Below, one piece after another: positions 53,146 through 64,000 of a stretch of 64,000 nucleotides of DNA. The notes beneath the pieces were generated by a model, which was not told where the DNA came from, did no database searches, and saw only the letters and a list, made by a program, of their open reading frames with translations. The stretch covers positions 115,547,120 through 115,611,119 of the forward strand of contig NC_039362.1 of the NCBI RefSeq assembly GCF_003573695.1, in the 5' to 3' direction. Source of the DNA: Papaver somniferum (lineage: Eukaryota; Streptophyta; Magnoliopsida; Ranunculales; Papaveraceae). The first letter of the stretch is position 1. The number at the start of each line of letters is the position of its first letter. Position numbers and translations under genes: made by a program.

Positions 53146-55303
53146 AACAAGGAAACACTTTTGATACATATACAAAAGGGAACAAAAGATTACATGGAAT
53201 TATATACACTTTTGATACTGATATGCCCCTAGAATTGATTGTCTTTTGACAGCACAATCAATCACAAGCATGCCAGAGCACTGAGTACTTCTCATTGCTC
53301 AAGCAAAATTGCAAGAAGAACACTATCCTAACCATGCATCATCCAACATTACACTAGGCTTCATCAGAGCCCTAGTTCAGTGCTATTTAGCTCATGCTCA
53401 ACATTTTACTAACAGCATACATAGATTAAGCAAACATAACCTCAACAAAAATCAACTGATGAACAAGTTCCACACATATACTGTTGCTAAACAGAAATTT
53501 GAGAATTGATGCAATAATTTGTTCCTGGCTAGCCCAGAGAGGTAAAAATGTGTTTTTTACACACTTCACCCAACACCCATTTATACCCAAAACTATGAAT
53601 TAGGGTTCCATATGTTCTTCCCCAAAAAATCCCTAAAACAGTAAAATTAGGGTTTTCAAAATTAATAAAAATTAACCTACATACTGACCAAAATAGCTCC
53701 AACCCATGCTTGTACGATGCCTTCTCTGCTTTCCCTGTCGCTCCAAGTGAAACCCTAGCTCGAGATTTCTTATCAATTCCATACCTAGGATGCAGAGATA
53801 TGAGTTTGATAAGAACTCTAGGCTAGGGGGAAAGTACTGATGGGTATGGGTCTCTGTGGTGTTGGGGGTGATGAGAAGCGGCTCGAGGTGAACTGGGATG
53901 GTCGGGGAAGATGGTGGCAGGGTAGAGCAGGTGGTGGTGGTTCTGGAAATGGGGGTGGCAGAGTGTGGTCGATGATTTGGGAAGAAGGGGGCGTTTGGTA
54001 GAGGTGTAGGGTGTTTGGTACTGTGGTGTGTAGCGGTTGCAGCGAGGGATGATGTTTCGCGATCTGGTCCGTAGGATGTGACGATGGTAGGTGGATCCAA
54101 CGATGAGATGGGCTGTGGGTAGCGACCGTCGGATGGAGGAATGCAACGAAAAGGACGGCCCAAGATGGAGATGGGCGTTGCGATGTAAAGCGGGAGCTTC
54201 GGAGTTTGATGTGCGATGATGGAGCGACCGTAGGATGCTGAAATGCTTCGATCTGACGGCTGAAATCCGATACGGGCTTGGGTAGTGGAAATGGGTTTGA
54301 GAAAGGGTTTTGGGCCTTGGGTATGCCAGGCCCATAACTTCTTTAAGAACAATTCTTCCTTCTTGAGCCCATTTCTACCCTCTTGGTCTTGTGCACAACA
54401 TTCTTCGCGGCTTCCTTGCGTAATTCCTCCCGGCTTTTCACTACTTTTCTGCTCTTTCCGCTCCGCAATTCATCCAGACTTTATTTATTACCTAAAAAAT
54501 AAATTAAGTAAGAAAAATATTTATTCTTGAAAACAATGAAAATACAGAATATGGGATAAAATGTAGAATTAATGCACAAAGATGAGTTAAATGCCAACAA
54601 AAAGGGATAAATATATACAATATTTGGCACTCATCAAATACCCCCAAACCTGAATTTTACTTGTCCTCAAGTAAAACAAACTAAGGAAATCCTACTATAC
54701 CACTGTCGCTGGTCTCTCGAATGCATTTAGCGTATGCACTAAGCCTTTTAAACCACTAAGTGTCCCTAGTGGACGAGTTGAAGTCTCGTGAAGGTTTGCT
54801 TAGAACGTACCTACAAAGTTCTAGGTCAAAATATAAGCTCAGATTCCATCAAATGTGACATGTGCAAACAGTTAAGCTCACAGCAAAATGGAGATGTCAA
54901 TCTAGCTATCAAGGCACAATCCTAGCACTGATAACAAAAAAGACATGTGATAAGAGTGTAAAGTGTATCTACACATGTGTAAAGAAAGATCTGAAGTTAT
55001 GACTACTAATCACCAAGAGATAGTTTCTCAGGCTAAGAACTGAGGTCGAAATCTAGCTAGCTGTCCGGACTTTACGAGAATTGTGAATGAGTTGGAGGTA
55101 TTTCACAATTCTCGCGTTGTACATCAATGGCATACACCCTCCTTGCTTATTACAAGAAACAACAAAAGAACTATTTACATGACTCTTATTTACATTGACA
55201 AATCTCTTTTTATTTTTGGAACAAGAGATGATGGAATTGATAAATACTTGATTTTTTTGTATTTTTCTGATATTTTTTTTTTTTTTTTTTTCTGATATAC
55301 ATC

Positions 55304-55348
<45 letters not shown>

Positions 55349-55400
55349 AACAGGAAACACTTTTGATACATACAAAAGGAAACAAAAGATTACATGACAC
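51003..55400. repeat. 2.2-kb tandem duplication inside the Athila-type element
   Basis: 51,003-53,194 and 53,217-55,400 are direct copies: each contains an LTR part from ACTGATATGCCCC to ...CACTCATCA, the polypurine tract, and the following interior up to AAAGATTACATG. About 22 bases of filler (53,195-53,216) lie at the junction. The second LTR piece (53,217-54,636) therefore lacks its U5 part. Confidence 0.9.
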
Positions 55401-56238
55401 TTTGCAAGAGGTAGCCCTTTTTGATGCACCCAGTTAAATTCGATGGTTGTCTTTCTTAATGTAACCTCCACCTTCTATCCCAACCAACCAAAGAACAAGC
55501 TAGTCAAGTTTCGTTCAGTATTCTAAAGTGATTGGCAATCGTAACTTCCTATCCAACACCTTGAAGATCGAGGCCATACATGTATTGGTAGATCGTGCGC
55601 GTGCAAATTTCTTATCACTATGTGAATTGTGCTAGAATCAGGGTGCCTAAATATCTAGACTAAGACTCCTAAAAATACATATTTGCACAAGAGTCAACAT
55701 TTCAAGGTAAATGAGCTCCATTTTTATGATTTTTCATTTTTTTTTAATTTTTTTGAATTTTGATTTTTTTTTTTTTTTTTTGGAATTTTTTTATTTTTTC
55801 AAAAAGAAGGAGTTCGTTTTTATTATGGCAATTTATCATGGTATCTACTCTATACCCCCAAACCTAAACTAAACATTGTCCTCAATGTTTCAAAACATGG
55901 AAAGAATTATAAAACAATATATGAAGAGGAACATGCTGAGTAGAGTAAAAGGAGAGAGAATACCCGATGTACGGCGAAAGCTCGATTAAAACTCCGTTAT
56001 TCAAGGCAAAAATCCATCATATTAGGAGTCACAATGGATGAGCACAAAATATATACAAAAGGAAATTTAACTAACACATTATCTACAAGAAAATTTGGTT
56101 TTTAATGGGATTGGACTTTTTGGAAAATTTTGGTTTTGTCGGGAGACATTTGGTTTGGATGGGAAAAAGAAAAATTTTGGTTTTTAGGGAAAAACATTTG
56201 GAAAACTTTTTGGTTATTTAGGGAAAGAGTGGACCAGT
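52427..56238 (-). other. 3-prime non-coding interior, partly duplicated
   Basis: Polypurine tracts at 52,427-52,441 and 54,637-54,651. Long T-runs occur at about 53,066-53,145, 55,275-55,350 and 55,735-55,800. From 56,090 to 56,215 the phrase ATTTTGGTTTT recurs. No ORF with recognisable content. Confidence 0.65.
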
Positions 56239-57595
56239 TTAGTCCACATAGACCGGGTCCTCCAGGTTGGTTGTTTCAATGTCGGGTGGGAATGGCTCAA
56301 GGAATGGCTTTAATCTCTGCCCGTTGACTTTGAAAACGTTCTTGTTGGAGACATCCTCCAACTCTACAGCTCCATGAGGAAAAACTGTGCGTACTAGGTA
56401 CGGACCCTTCCATCTGGAACGCAGTTTTCCTGGAAAAAGATGTAATCGGGAGTCATACAGCAAGACTTTCTGACCAGGAGTGAAGGATTTGCGCAGAATA
56501 CGCTTGTCATGAAACATCTTCATCTTCTGCTTGTACAGCTTGGCACTGTCATAAGCCTCATTCTCAATTCTTCCAACTCGTTGAGTTGAAGTTTCCTTTG
56601 AATTCCAGCTTCGTCCAGAAAAGTTCAGCTCCTTGATTGCCCAGTAGGCACGATGTTCTAATTCCACAGGTAGATGGCACGGCTTTCCATACACTAGACG
56701 ATAGGGGGACATGCCAATTGGTGTCTTATAAGCTGTTCTATAGGCCCACAAAGCATCATAATCACAATTCAACTAATGACCAATCTTTCCTGGACGGGTT
56801 GACCGTCTTCTCCAGAATGTGCTTAATTTCCCTATTAGAAACTTCACTTGTCCACTAGTCTGAGGGTGGTACGGAGTAGCAACCTTGTGAGTTATGCCAT
56901 ACTTGCGTACTAAAGACTCAAAGTACTTGTTACGAAAATGTGAACCGCCGTCACTGATGATAGCTCTAGGGGTACCAAAACGTGCAAATATGTTTTCCTT
57001 TAGAAATGAAAGTACCACCTTGTGGTCATTTGTTCTGGTTGCTATGGCTTCTACCCACTTAGAAACGTAATCAACTGCGACTAGGATGTACAACTGCGTC
57101 AGAATAGGGAAATGGACCCATGAAGTCTATCCCCCAAACATCAAAAATCTCCACAATCAAAATGGGGTTCAATGGCATCATGTTTCTCCTCGAAATGCTT
57201 CCTAGCTTTTGACAGCGTTCACAAGCAACACAATAATCATGGCAATCCTTGAACAATGATGGCCAATAGAATCCACACTGCAAGATCTTTGCAGCGGTTT
57301 TCTTGGCACTGAAATGGCCTCCACATGCTGGTCATGACAAAAGATATCACATCTTTCTGTTCAGTGTTGGGGACACATCTCCTAATGATTTGGTCTGGCA
57401 GTACTTAAACAAATATGGGTCATCCCAAAGGAAATGTTTGACTTCAGCCAGGAATTTAGAGCGGTCTTGTCTCGACCAACGTGAGGGCATCCTACCTGTA
57501 GCGAGGTAGTTAACAATATCAGCAAACCAAGGAAGGTCTGAGATAGACATCAGCTGTTCATCTGGGAATGATTCTCTAATCAGCTCACAATTCAA
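56239..57595 (-). pseudogene. Athila integrase, frameshifted
   Basis: Reading the minus strand: a connector (FPDEQLMSISDLPWFADIVN, WDDPYLFKYC), a frameshift near 57,390, part of the zinc-binding region (ACGGHFSAKK, then CVACERCQK), the first catalytic Asp ([13 protein letters not shown]), a break near 57,090, then [12 protein letters not shown], the second Asp (ISDGGSHF) and YHPQTSGQV. There a one-base loss near 56,845 moves the frame, so the Glu expected next is out of frame. The C-terminal part (56,772-56,239) is open: [21 protein letters not shown] and [19 protein letters not shown]. Integrase joins element DNA to the genome; this copy has at least three breaks. Confidence 0.85.
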
Positions 57596-59272
57596 TAGAC
57601 TCTAAAGTTAATCTAGACAAATGATCAGCAACCACATTCTCACAACCTTTCTTATCACGGATTTCGAGATCGAATTCCTGTAATAAGAGTATCCATCGAA
57701 TAAGGCGAGCTTTAGCATCCTTCTTGGAAAGAAGATACTTCAAAGCCGCATGGTCTGTGTATATGATGATCTTAGACCCTATCAGATAAGATCTAAACTT
57801 GTCTAATGCGAAAACGACGGCAAGCAATTCCTTCTCGGTAGTTGAATAATTGAGTTGGGCATCATTAAGGGTTTTGCTAGCATAGTATATCACATATGGT
57901 AGTCTATCAACTCGCTGTCCTAAAACAGCACCAACAGCATAATCAGAGGCATCACACATAAGTTCGAACGGAAGCTTCCAATCGGGTGGTCGGACTATAG
58001 GAGCGGTGGTGAGAAGGGTTTTTAATTCCTCCCATGCCTTCACACAAGCAGCATCGAAATTGAAGGCAACATCTTTGGAGAGAAGACTGCACAGAGGTCT
58101 GGAGATTTTGCTGAAATCTTTGATGAATCGCCGGTAAAAACCAGCATGACCTAGAAATGATCTGATCTCCTTCACAGAGCAAGGTTGTGGTAGATGTTGA
58201 ATGAGGTCAACTTTAGCTTTATCCACTTCAATTCCTTTTTCTGAGATGATGTGTCCTAGAACTATTCCTGAATTCACCATAAAATGGCATTTTTCCCAAT
58301 TTAGAACAAGGTTCTTTTCTTTACATCTGGATATCACGAGGGCAAGATGCTTCAAACATTCGTCAAACGAGGAACCAAAAACAGAGAAATCATCCATAAA
58401 GATCTCGAGAAAACTATCTATCATGTCAGAAAAAAATGCTCATCATGCAACGCTGAAAAGTAGCAGGTGCATTACACAACCCGAAGGGCATACGTCTATA
58501 AGCAAACGTCCCAAATGGACACGTGAATGTAGTTTTTTCCTGATCTTCTGGCAATGTGAATTTGGTTATAACCGGAAAAGCCATCTAGAAAACAGTAGTG
58601 ACTGTGTCCAGACACACGTTCTAGCATTTGGTCAATGAAAGGGAGCGGGAAGTGATCCTTCCTTGTTACTGTGTTCAACTTCCTGTAGTCGATGCATACT
58701 CGCCATCCTGTGGTTGTACGAGTAGGGACTAATTCATTCTTGTCGTTCTGAACTACAGTAATGCCTGACTTCTTAGGCACAACTTGAATGGGACTAACCC
58801 ATTTGCTATCGGGAATTGGGTATATGATACCCGCATCAAGTAGTTTCAGGATCTCTCCTTTGACTACATCTCTCATGTTAGGATTAAGTCTCCTTTGCAT
58901 TTCCCTCGATGGTTTGGCATTCTCTTCAAGGTTAATGTGGTGCATGCAAATGGTGGGACTAATTCCTTTGAGATCTGAGATGGTCCATCCTAAGGCCTCT
59001 TTGTGTTCCTTAAGTACTTCTAAAAGCTTACTTTCCTGTTCCGTGTCTAAACATGATGAAATAATGACAGGTAAAGTATCAGAAGAACCTAGGAATGCGT
59101 ACTTCAACGTACTAGGCAATGTTTTCAATTCAAGCTTGGGTGGCTCAACAATGGATGGAATGCTTGGAATCAGAGAGTAAGGGTGGTTCCACTTCATATT
59201 TCCTTTCAGTGACGTCCATTTGAGGTACAGATTCGAGCAGAGATAGGACGTCACTACAGTATGCATCATCAT
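57585..59272 (-). pseudogene. Athila reverse transcriptase and RNase H, frameshifted
   Basis: 59,272-58,496 holds the RT N-terminal half ([59 protein letters not shown], with the first catalytic Asp). Frame changes between about 58,570 and 58,430 break the middle. 58,424-57,585 is open for 279 codons: [11 protein letters not shown] (catalytic FMDD in place of YXDD, as in Athila), [25 protein letters not shown], then RNase H with [10 protein letters not shown] (D158), TEKELLAV (E197/E199), IYTDHAALK (D224) and VADHLSRL (D267). These copy element RNA into DNA. Only the break in the middle appears to disable it. Confidence 0.9.
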
Positions 59273-60089
59273 AGGAATCTGAGTTAAAGTTCTCCATACA
59301 TGCTTGAAAGGGGTCGACGGATAGAATGTTAGTCAACGAATCTTGCATTAATCCTTCAATCATATTAACTTCATGCACATCATCATCATCAAGATTCACA
59401 GGTTGTTGACTAATATCGAACACATTCAATTCTACCGTCATGTTGCCAAAAGACAGTTTCAACACTCCATTACGACAATTAATGATCGCGTTGGACGTAG
59501 CCAAGAAAGGACGTCCTAAGATGACAGGAATGTGACAGTCTGGGTTTTGTACAGGTTGAGTGTCTAAGACAATGAAGTCTACGGGAAAATAGAATTTGTC
59601 AACCTTGATCAAAACGTCTTCGACCACTCCACGAGGAATCTTGACAGATCGGTCTGCCAGTTGTAGAGTGATAGATGTTGGTTTCAACTCCCCAAGACCT
59701 AACTGCTCATAAACAGAATATGGCAGTAGGTTAACACTTGCACCTAGGTCTAATAACGCTTTATTGACCGTGTGTTCTCCTATAGTGCAAGAAATTGTTG
59801 GACATCCTGGATCCCTAAACTTGGGTGGAGTTTTGTTCAGAATGATGGAACTCACCTGCTCAGCTAAGAAAGCACGTTTTTGCACATTGAGCTTGCGCTT
59901 TTGAGTACACAAGTCTTTGAGGAATTTGGCATAAGCAGGGATTTGCTTGATTGCTTCAAGAAAAGGAATGTTGATGTTGACTCTCTTGAACAGATCTAAC
60001 ATCTCATTGTAATGGGTACTTTTCTGTTGATAGATCAATCTTTGAGGAAATGGGGCAACAGGAGAATGAGTTGGCAAAGGGACATTCAC
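59145..60089 (-). CDS. Athila gag C-terminus and protease
   Basis: Open for 314 codons. Residues 28-78 are the region between Gag and protease (YNEMLDLFKRVNINIPFLE, AYAKFLKDLCTQKRKLNVQK). At residue 74 a Leu codon stands where the 25,712 gag has its stop. Protease follows with ALLDLGASVNLLPY (DLGAS at 114-118), LADRSVKIPRGVVEDV and PVILGRPFLATSNAIINC. Retropepsin-type proteases of this kind mature Gag-Pol. The frame runs into the start of the RT region but ends at 59,145, overlapping the next frame. Confidence 0.85.
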   Translation of the reverse strand: MNVPLPTHSPVAPFPQRLIYQQKSTHYNEMLDLFKRVNINIPFLEAIKQIPAYAKFLKDLCTQKRKLNVQKRAFLAEQVSSIILNKTPPKFRDPGCPTISCTIGEHTVNKALLDLGASVNLLPYSVYEQLGLGELKPTSITLQLADRSVKIPRGVVEDVLIKVDKFYFPVDFIVLDTQPVQNPDCHIPVILGRPFLATSNAIINCRNGVLKLSFGNMTVELNVFDISQQPVNLDDDDVHEVNMIEGLMQDSLTNILSVDPFQACMENFNSDSYDDAYCSDVLSLLESVPQMDVTERKYEVEPPLLSDSKHSIHC

Positions 60090-60099
60090 AGCAGTAGAA

Positions 60100-61523
60100 T
60101 TGTCAGATTTCCAACTTGCTCAGATTCTTTGGTTTTCTGGGGTTGTGGAGACAGCGTGGAATTTGTATCAGATTCATTAGGTTCGCCCACGTTGTTCTCG
60201 ATGACTTTACCACTTCGGAGGGTGGTAATGGCATGGACTTGATCGGGTGAGGTTTCAGTGCAGGATGTTGTGCCTGTTTGAAATATCCTCTTTGGATTTT
60301 GTTGGGGTTGGCTCGGAAGTTTACCCTTTTCTCTCTCACATTTGATCCATCTTTTGATCTAGATTTTTCTGACTTTGCATCAATCTGGAACATCTCCTCT
60401 AGGGATAATCTCTTGTCGGTATGGTGTTGAGGATATGATTGTTAGAGTTTGATTGTTGTTGAGGGTTTCTGGGTGTTGATAACCTTGATTGTTCTGATAT
60501 CCCTGATTGTTTTGATAGCTCTGATTGGGTTGAGATGGTCCTCCCTGAGTGGGTCCTTTGACCATGAAAAGTTAGGGTGGTTTCTCCATCCTGGATTGTA
60601 GGTCTGTGAATAGGGTTATGCTCTGTTTTTGAAACATGGCATGTGCCTGTTCAAGCCTAGATTCCTGGACTGCAAGCAAATCGGGACAATTTTGGAATTG
60701 ATGGTTGGGTCGTTACAAGCGGCACAACAGACGAAGCGACATGTTCTCGGAGAGTAGTGGTGGAAGGTTTTGAATTTTTATGTAGTTCTAACTCTTCTAA
60801 TCTCCTAACTATTGATGCCATGTTTGCTCTTCCCTCAAAATCCGCTTCAATCCTAAAAGCCTTTGCTTCGGATGTAGTCTTTCTGGTTCACGGATGGATT
60901 CCCACTGTTGCGTCTTTTCAGCTACTTCAATCAAGAAGTCCCAAGACGCTCAGCAGTTTTGTCTACGAATAGACCATTACACATCGACTCAACCGTTGTT
61001 CGGGTGGACACATCTAGACCTTCATACAAAATTTGCACAAGTCTCCATTTTTCAAAACCATGATGGGGACATTGGAGCAATAATTCATTGAATCTCTCCA
61101 GGTATCTAGCTAAGGTCTCACCTCTAATTGCACAAAGCTATTCAGACTTTGACGAATTGTCGCAGTCTTGTGTTCGGGAAAAACTTTTTGAAAAACTCCT
61201 TTATGAGGTCATCCCATGTCATGATGGATTGAGGCTGTAAAGCATAAGCCAGGCCTTTGCCTTATCTTTCAGGGAGAAAGGAAAAAGCCTTAACTTTAGG
61301 GTTTCGTCGGACATTTGAGTGAAACGCAGAGTTCCACAAATTTCCTCGAATTCTCTCACGTGGTGGTACGGGTTTTCATTCTCAACACCTCTAAAAATAG
61401 GAAGCATCTGTATTGTGCTGATTTCAGCTCATAATGGCCATTAGCCTCGGGTAGCACAATACAAGAAGGTTGACTGGCTCTAGTTGGGTACATATAATCC
61501 TTGAGGGTACGGGGTTCTCCCAT
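60100..61523 (-). pseudogene. Athila gag, multiply frameshifted
   Basis: A start at 61,523 (MGEPRTLKDYMYPTRASQP) leads to fragments in different frames: ENPYHHVREFEEICGTLRF and LFPFSLKDKAKAWL (61,407-61,219), then a broken middle, a Gln/Asn-rich part (NQSYQNNQGYQNNQGYQHPE, 60,565-60,380) and a basic part (60,393-60,103). The pieces align in order with the intact gag at 27,565-25,712. No zinc knuckle seen. Many indels make it non-functional. Confidence 0.8.
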
Positions 61524-62552
61524 TGTTTCAGATTGGTCCGGTGTGTTTTCCTCAGAAGTTGTGGGTATGTCAATTGGGTCTATTGATTTACTCTAACTAG
61601 TCTATTTGATTGGTCTCTAAAGGTTACAATCATATCCCACTCATGAAATAACAAGCCCACGATAAGGAAGAAAACAGGGCCCATAAGGATTTGGTTTTGA
61701 AAGGGTTAAGTGGAATTTGGTTTTAAGGAGTGGAATTTTGGTTTTAAATAGGGATTTTGTTTTTGGTCTAAAATTGGGCTTTGGAAGAGTTTTTGAACTA
61801 AACCTAGCATAAATTAGCACAACCCATAAAAAAAAAAAAAAATAAAACAATAATAATTACAAGCCCATAAAAGAAAAATAAAAGAAAATAAAAGAAAAAG
61901 AAAATACAAAAAAAAATAAAAATGAAAATAATTATTACAATCCCAAATTAAAAAAAAATAAATTAATTATTACATACCCAAATTGAATATTTAATGAGGC
62001 CCAAGTGGGTTACTCATGGTTTTAGGCTTACTTGGTTAAGGAGGGAAGCCCAGTTAGGCTTTGTTCCCTTTTAGTTGCACAGCCCAGTTGGGCTTTAGGA
62101 TCGTCCTACACAGCTCTCGCTCAAGCCCAGCAGCAGAAGGCAGAACCAGTAGTGAAGCCCAGTTGAGTTGGGTTCAGCTCAGTAACAAGAGACCAGGAGC
62201 CCAGTAACAAAAGGAGGCAGAGCCCAGCAGCACTTGGTGAAGCCCAATTCAGAAAAGTACAAGCCCACCAGAAGTTGGCAGAGCCCAGCAGCTTCACTTC
62301 AGTTGGCAGCCCAGCAGCTTCACTTGGCAGCAGAGAAGGCACCAGCAACAGGTGAGTGGACAATGAGCACAGCAAGGCCACAATAGCAATGAGCACACAA
62401 CTATGGCAAGGCAGGAGGAGATACAAGGCAGGAAGATACAAGGCAGGAAGAAAGAAGCTTTAGTTCACAACAACAACAATAGAATCAGCTAAAATGCAAG
62501 AGGAGCTAAGATGCAAGAATAGTTAGGAGAACTTCAAAAACAGCACAACCAA
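61524..62552 (-). other. 5-prime leader of the Athila-type element
   Basis: A-rich and GT-rich low complexity at 61,690-61,985, then repeated AGCCCAG(C/T)(A/T)G words (62,045-62,330) like those of the element at 36,640. No ORF with recognisable content. Confidence 0.55.
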
Positions 62553-62570
62553 TCCCCGGCAGCGGCGCCA
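62553..62570 (-). promoter_or_regulatory. Primer-binding site, TGGCGCC type
   Basis: The minus strand reads TGGCGCCGCTGCCGGGGA six bases after the LTR end at 62,577. Typical Athila primer site. Confidence 0.85.
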
Positions 62571-62576
62571 AAAACT

Positions 62577-64000
62577 TGGTGTGAAGAGAAAAGACTGCTC
62601 ACAACTTGCCTGCAAGTATACAGGGATAAGTTATAGCTAGTGGGTAAGAAGGGTCAGTTCCACAGGGATTAGGAGGTTGTGTGATTGGGTTGTCTAAGCT
62701 AGGCAGTGGATGCAAGACAAAGGTAGCAGTTCACTAAGTCACAGTGAAGTAAAACAAAGATGGCAATGAAGTAAACCGAAGCTATGAGCTAAGGGCAGAG
62801 GAGAGCAGTGCACTATATCCAGTGCAGCAGGGTTGGAGTTGCACAAATTAAACCAAACAGTGAAGAAACACTTAAGAAGGCAATAAACAAAACAGAGAGA
62901 GAGTTACAGAAAGTGGAGTTACTAAGGCAACTGAGTCCACCATGTGCCTATATCAAACAATGCAGTCAAGGTTGAAATGGAATTCCTAAGCATACATCTA
63001 GAATGAGATGAAAAACAGCTTGCTCACTGATATGCCCCTAGAATTGATTGTCTTTTGACAGCACAATCAATCACAAGCATGCCAGAGCACTGAGTACTTC
63101 TCATTGCTCAAGCAAAATTGCAAGAAGAACACTATCCTAACCATGCATCATCCAACATTACACTAGGCTTCATCAGAGCCCTAGTTCAGTGCTATTTAGC
63201 TCATGCTCAACATTTTACTAACAGCATACATAGATTAAGCAAACATAACCTCAACAAAAATCAACTGATGAACAAGTTCCACACATATACTGTTGCTAAA
63301 CAGAAATTTGAGAATTGATGCAATAATTTGTTCCTGGCTAGCCCAGAGAGGTAAAAATGTGTTTTTTACACACTTCACCCAACACCCATTTATACCCAAA
63401 ACTATGAATTAGGGTTCCATATGTTCTTCCCCAAAAAATCCCTAAAACAGTAAAATTAGGGTTTTCAAAATTAATAAAAATTAACCTACATACTGACCAA
63501 AATAGCTCCAACCCATGCTTGTACGATGCCTTCTCTGCTTTCCCTGTCGCTCCAAGTGAAACCCTAGCTCGAGATTTCTTATCAATTCCATACCTAGGAT
63601 GCAGAGATATGAGTTTGATAAGAACTCTAGGCTAGGGGGAAAGTACTGATGGGTATGGGTCTCTGTGGTGTTGGGAGGTGATGAGAAGCGGCTCGAGGTG
63701 AACTGGGATGGTCGGGGAAGATGGTGGCAGGGTAGAGCAGGTGGTGGTGGTTCTGGAAATGGGGGTGGCAGAGTGTGGTCGATGATTTGGGAAGAAGGGG
63801 GCGTTTGGTAGAGGTGTAGGGTGTTTGGTACTGTGGTGTGTAGCGGTTTCAGTGAGGGATGATGTTTCGCGATCTGGTCCGTAGGATGTGACGATGGTAG
63901 GTGGATCCAACGATGAGATGGGAGGCTGTGGGTAGCGACCGTCGGATGGAGGAATGCAACGAAAAGGACGGCCCAAGATGGAGATGGGCGTTGCGATGTA
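62577..64000 (-). repeat. 5-prime LTR of the Athila-type element, cut by the window end
   Basis: Collinear with 50,552-51,975 of the downstream LTR and nearly identical, with only a few differences (for example the GTGTGATTGGGTTG stretch near 62,678). The U3 start lies beyond 64,000. Confidence 0.9.

Larger units (their letters stand above)
50552..64000 (-). mobile_element. Athila-type LTR element with decayed gag-pol, running off the window
   Basis: In minus orientation: upstream LTR (64,000+ to 62,577, cut by the window end), primer site (62,553-62,570), gag remnants, protease, RT, RNase H, integrase, non-coding 3-prime region, polypurine tract and downstream LTR (52,426-50,552). A 2.2-kb tandem duplication covers part of the downstream LTR and the adjacent interior. 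Several frameshifts and stops disable gag, RT and integrase. It is inserted into the plus-strand element; the five bases before 50,552 are ATATC, and the other target copy is outside the window. Confidence 0.9.

Noticed and set aside
52863..53257. Lysine- or phenylalanine-run ORFs at long T-runs (also 55,053-55,471)
   Set aside because: They are produced by T/A homopolymer runs in the non-coding interior, where sequence length is also unreliable.

Overview
The window looks like a repeat-dominated stretch of a flowering-plant (eudicot) nuclear genome. It is AT-rich, has plant-type TATA boxes, and is built almost entirely from transposable elements nested in or beside one another. The LTR elements are Athila-type Ty3/gypsy, SIRE-type Ty1/copia and a gypsy group with a TGGCGC primer site. 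There is also an L1-type LINE, two Mutator-like TIR elements, an hAT element and several MITE-like inverted repeats. I found no intact host gene, tRNA, rRNA or CRISPR array. A poppy-like (Papaver/Ranunculales) source is a guess from the look of the LTRs and is not established.

Layout. 0-1 kb: AT-rich DNA with a short tandem array. 1.03-5.69 kb: a Mutator-like element with ~54-bp TIRs, a truncated FAR1-type transposase gene entering from the left, a gene start entering from the right, a third gene remnant between them, and dense ATTCGG/CCGAAT motifs. 5.7-9 kb: no gene, some repeats. 9-11.6 kb: a LINE with broken ORF1 and only the endonuclease part of ORF2. 11.6-16.2 kb (minus strand): a copia/SIRE-like element with a 2.3-kb LTR, a tRNA-iMet primer site and an ORF with coiled coil and zinc knuckle. 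16.2-19 kb: LTR fragments and a MITE.

19.07-30.76 kb: an Athila-like composite on the minus strand. A 3.9-kb direct repeat (19,441-23,359 and 26,852-30,755) flanks a gag-protease region with no RT, RNase H or integrase. A second Mutator-like element, whose TIRs enclose a gag fragment, lies inside the left copy; the right copy has only its right half. 30,885-39,374: a complete recent non-autonomous Athila-like element with 1,865-bp LTRs, a CCCCT target duplication, primer site, polypurine tract and one uninterrupted 586-codon ORF with a zinc knuckle. 39,463-42,152: an hAT element with an 8-bp target duplication. 42.3-43.6 kb: two inverted-repeat elements. 43.6-50.55 kb: a plus-strand LTR element with no recognisable polyprotein, carrying tandem acidic-peptide-like arrays and a tandem hairpin array. 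50,552 to beyond the end (minus): a decayed Athila-type element with gag, protease, RT, RNase H and integrase remnants and a 2.2-kb internal duplication.

How the parts fit together. The 50.6-64 kb element belongs to the lineage that once supplied pol functions. The 30.9-39.4 kb element shares its LTR extremity, primer site and polypurine-tract region with it but has no pol, so it was probably mobilised by enzymes from relatives of that element. The 19-30.8 kb composite is another pol-less Athila derivative. Its ORF ends in nearly the same ten-residue tail (DPQLFRLxVY) as the 586-codon ORF.
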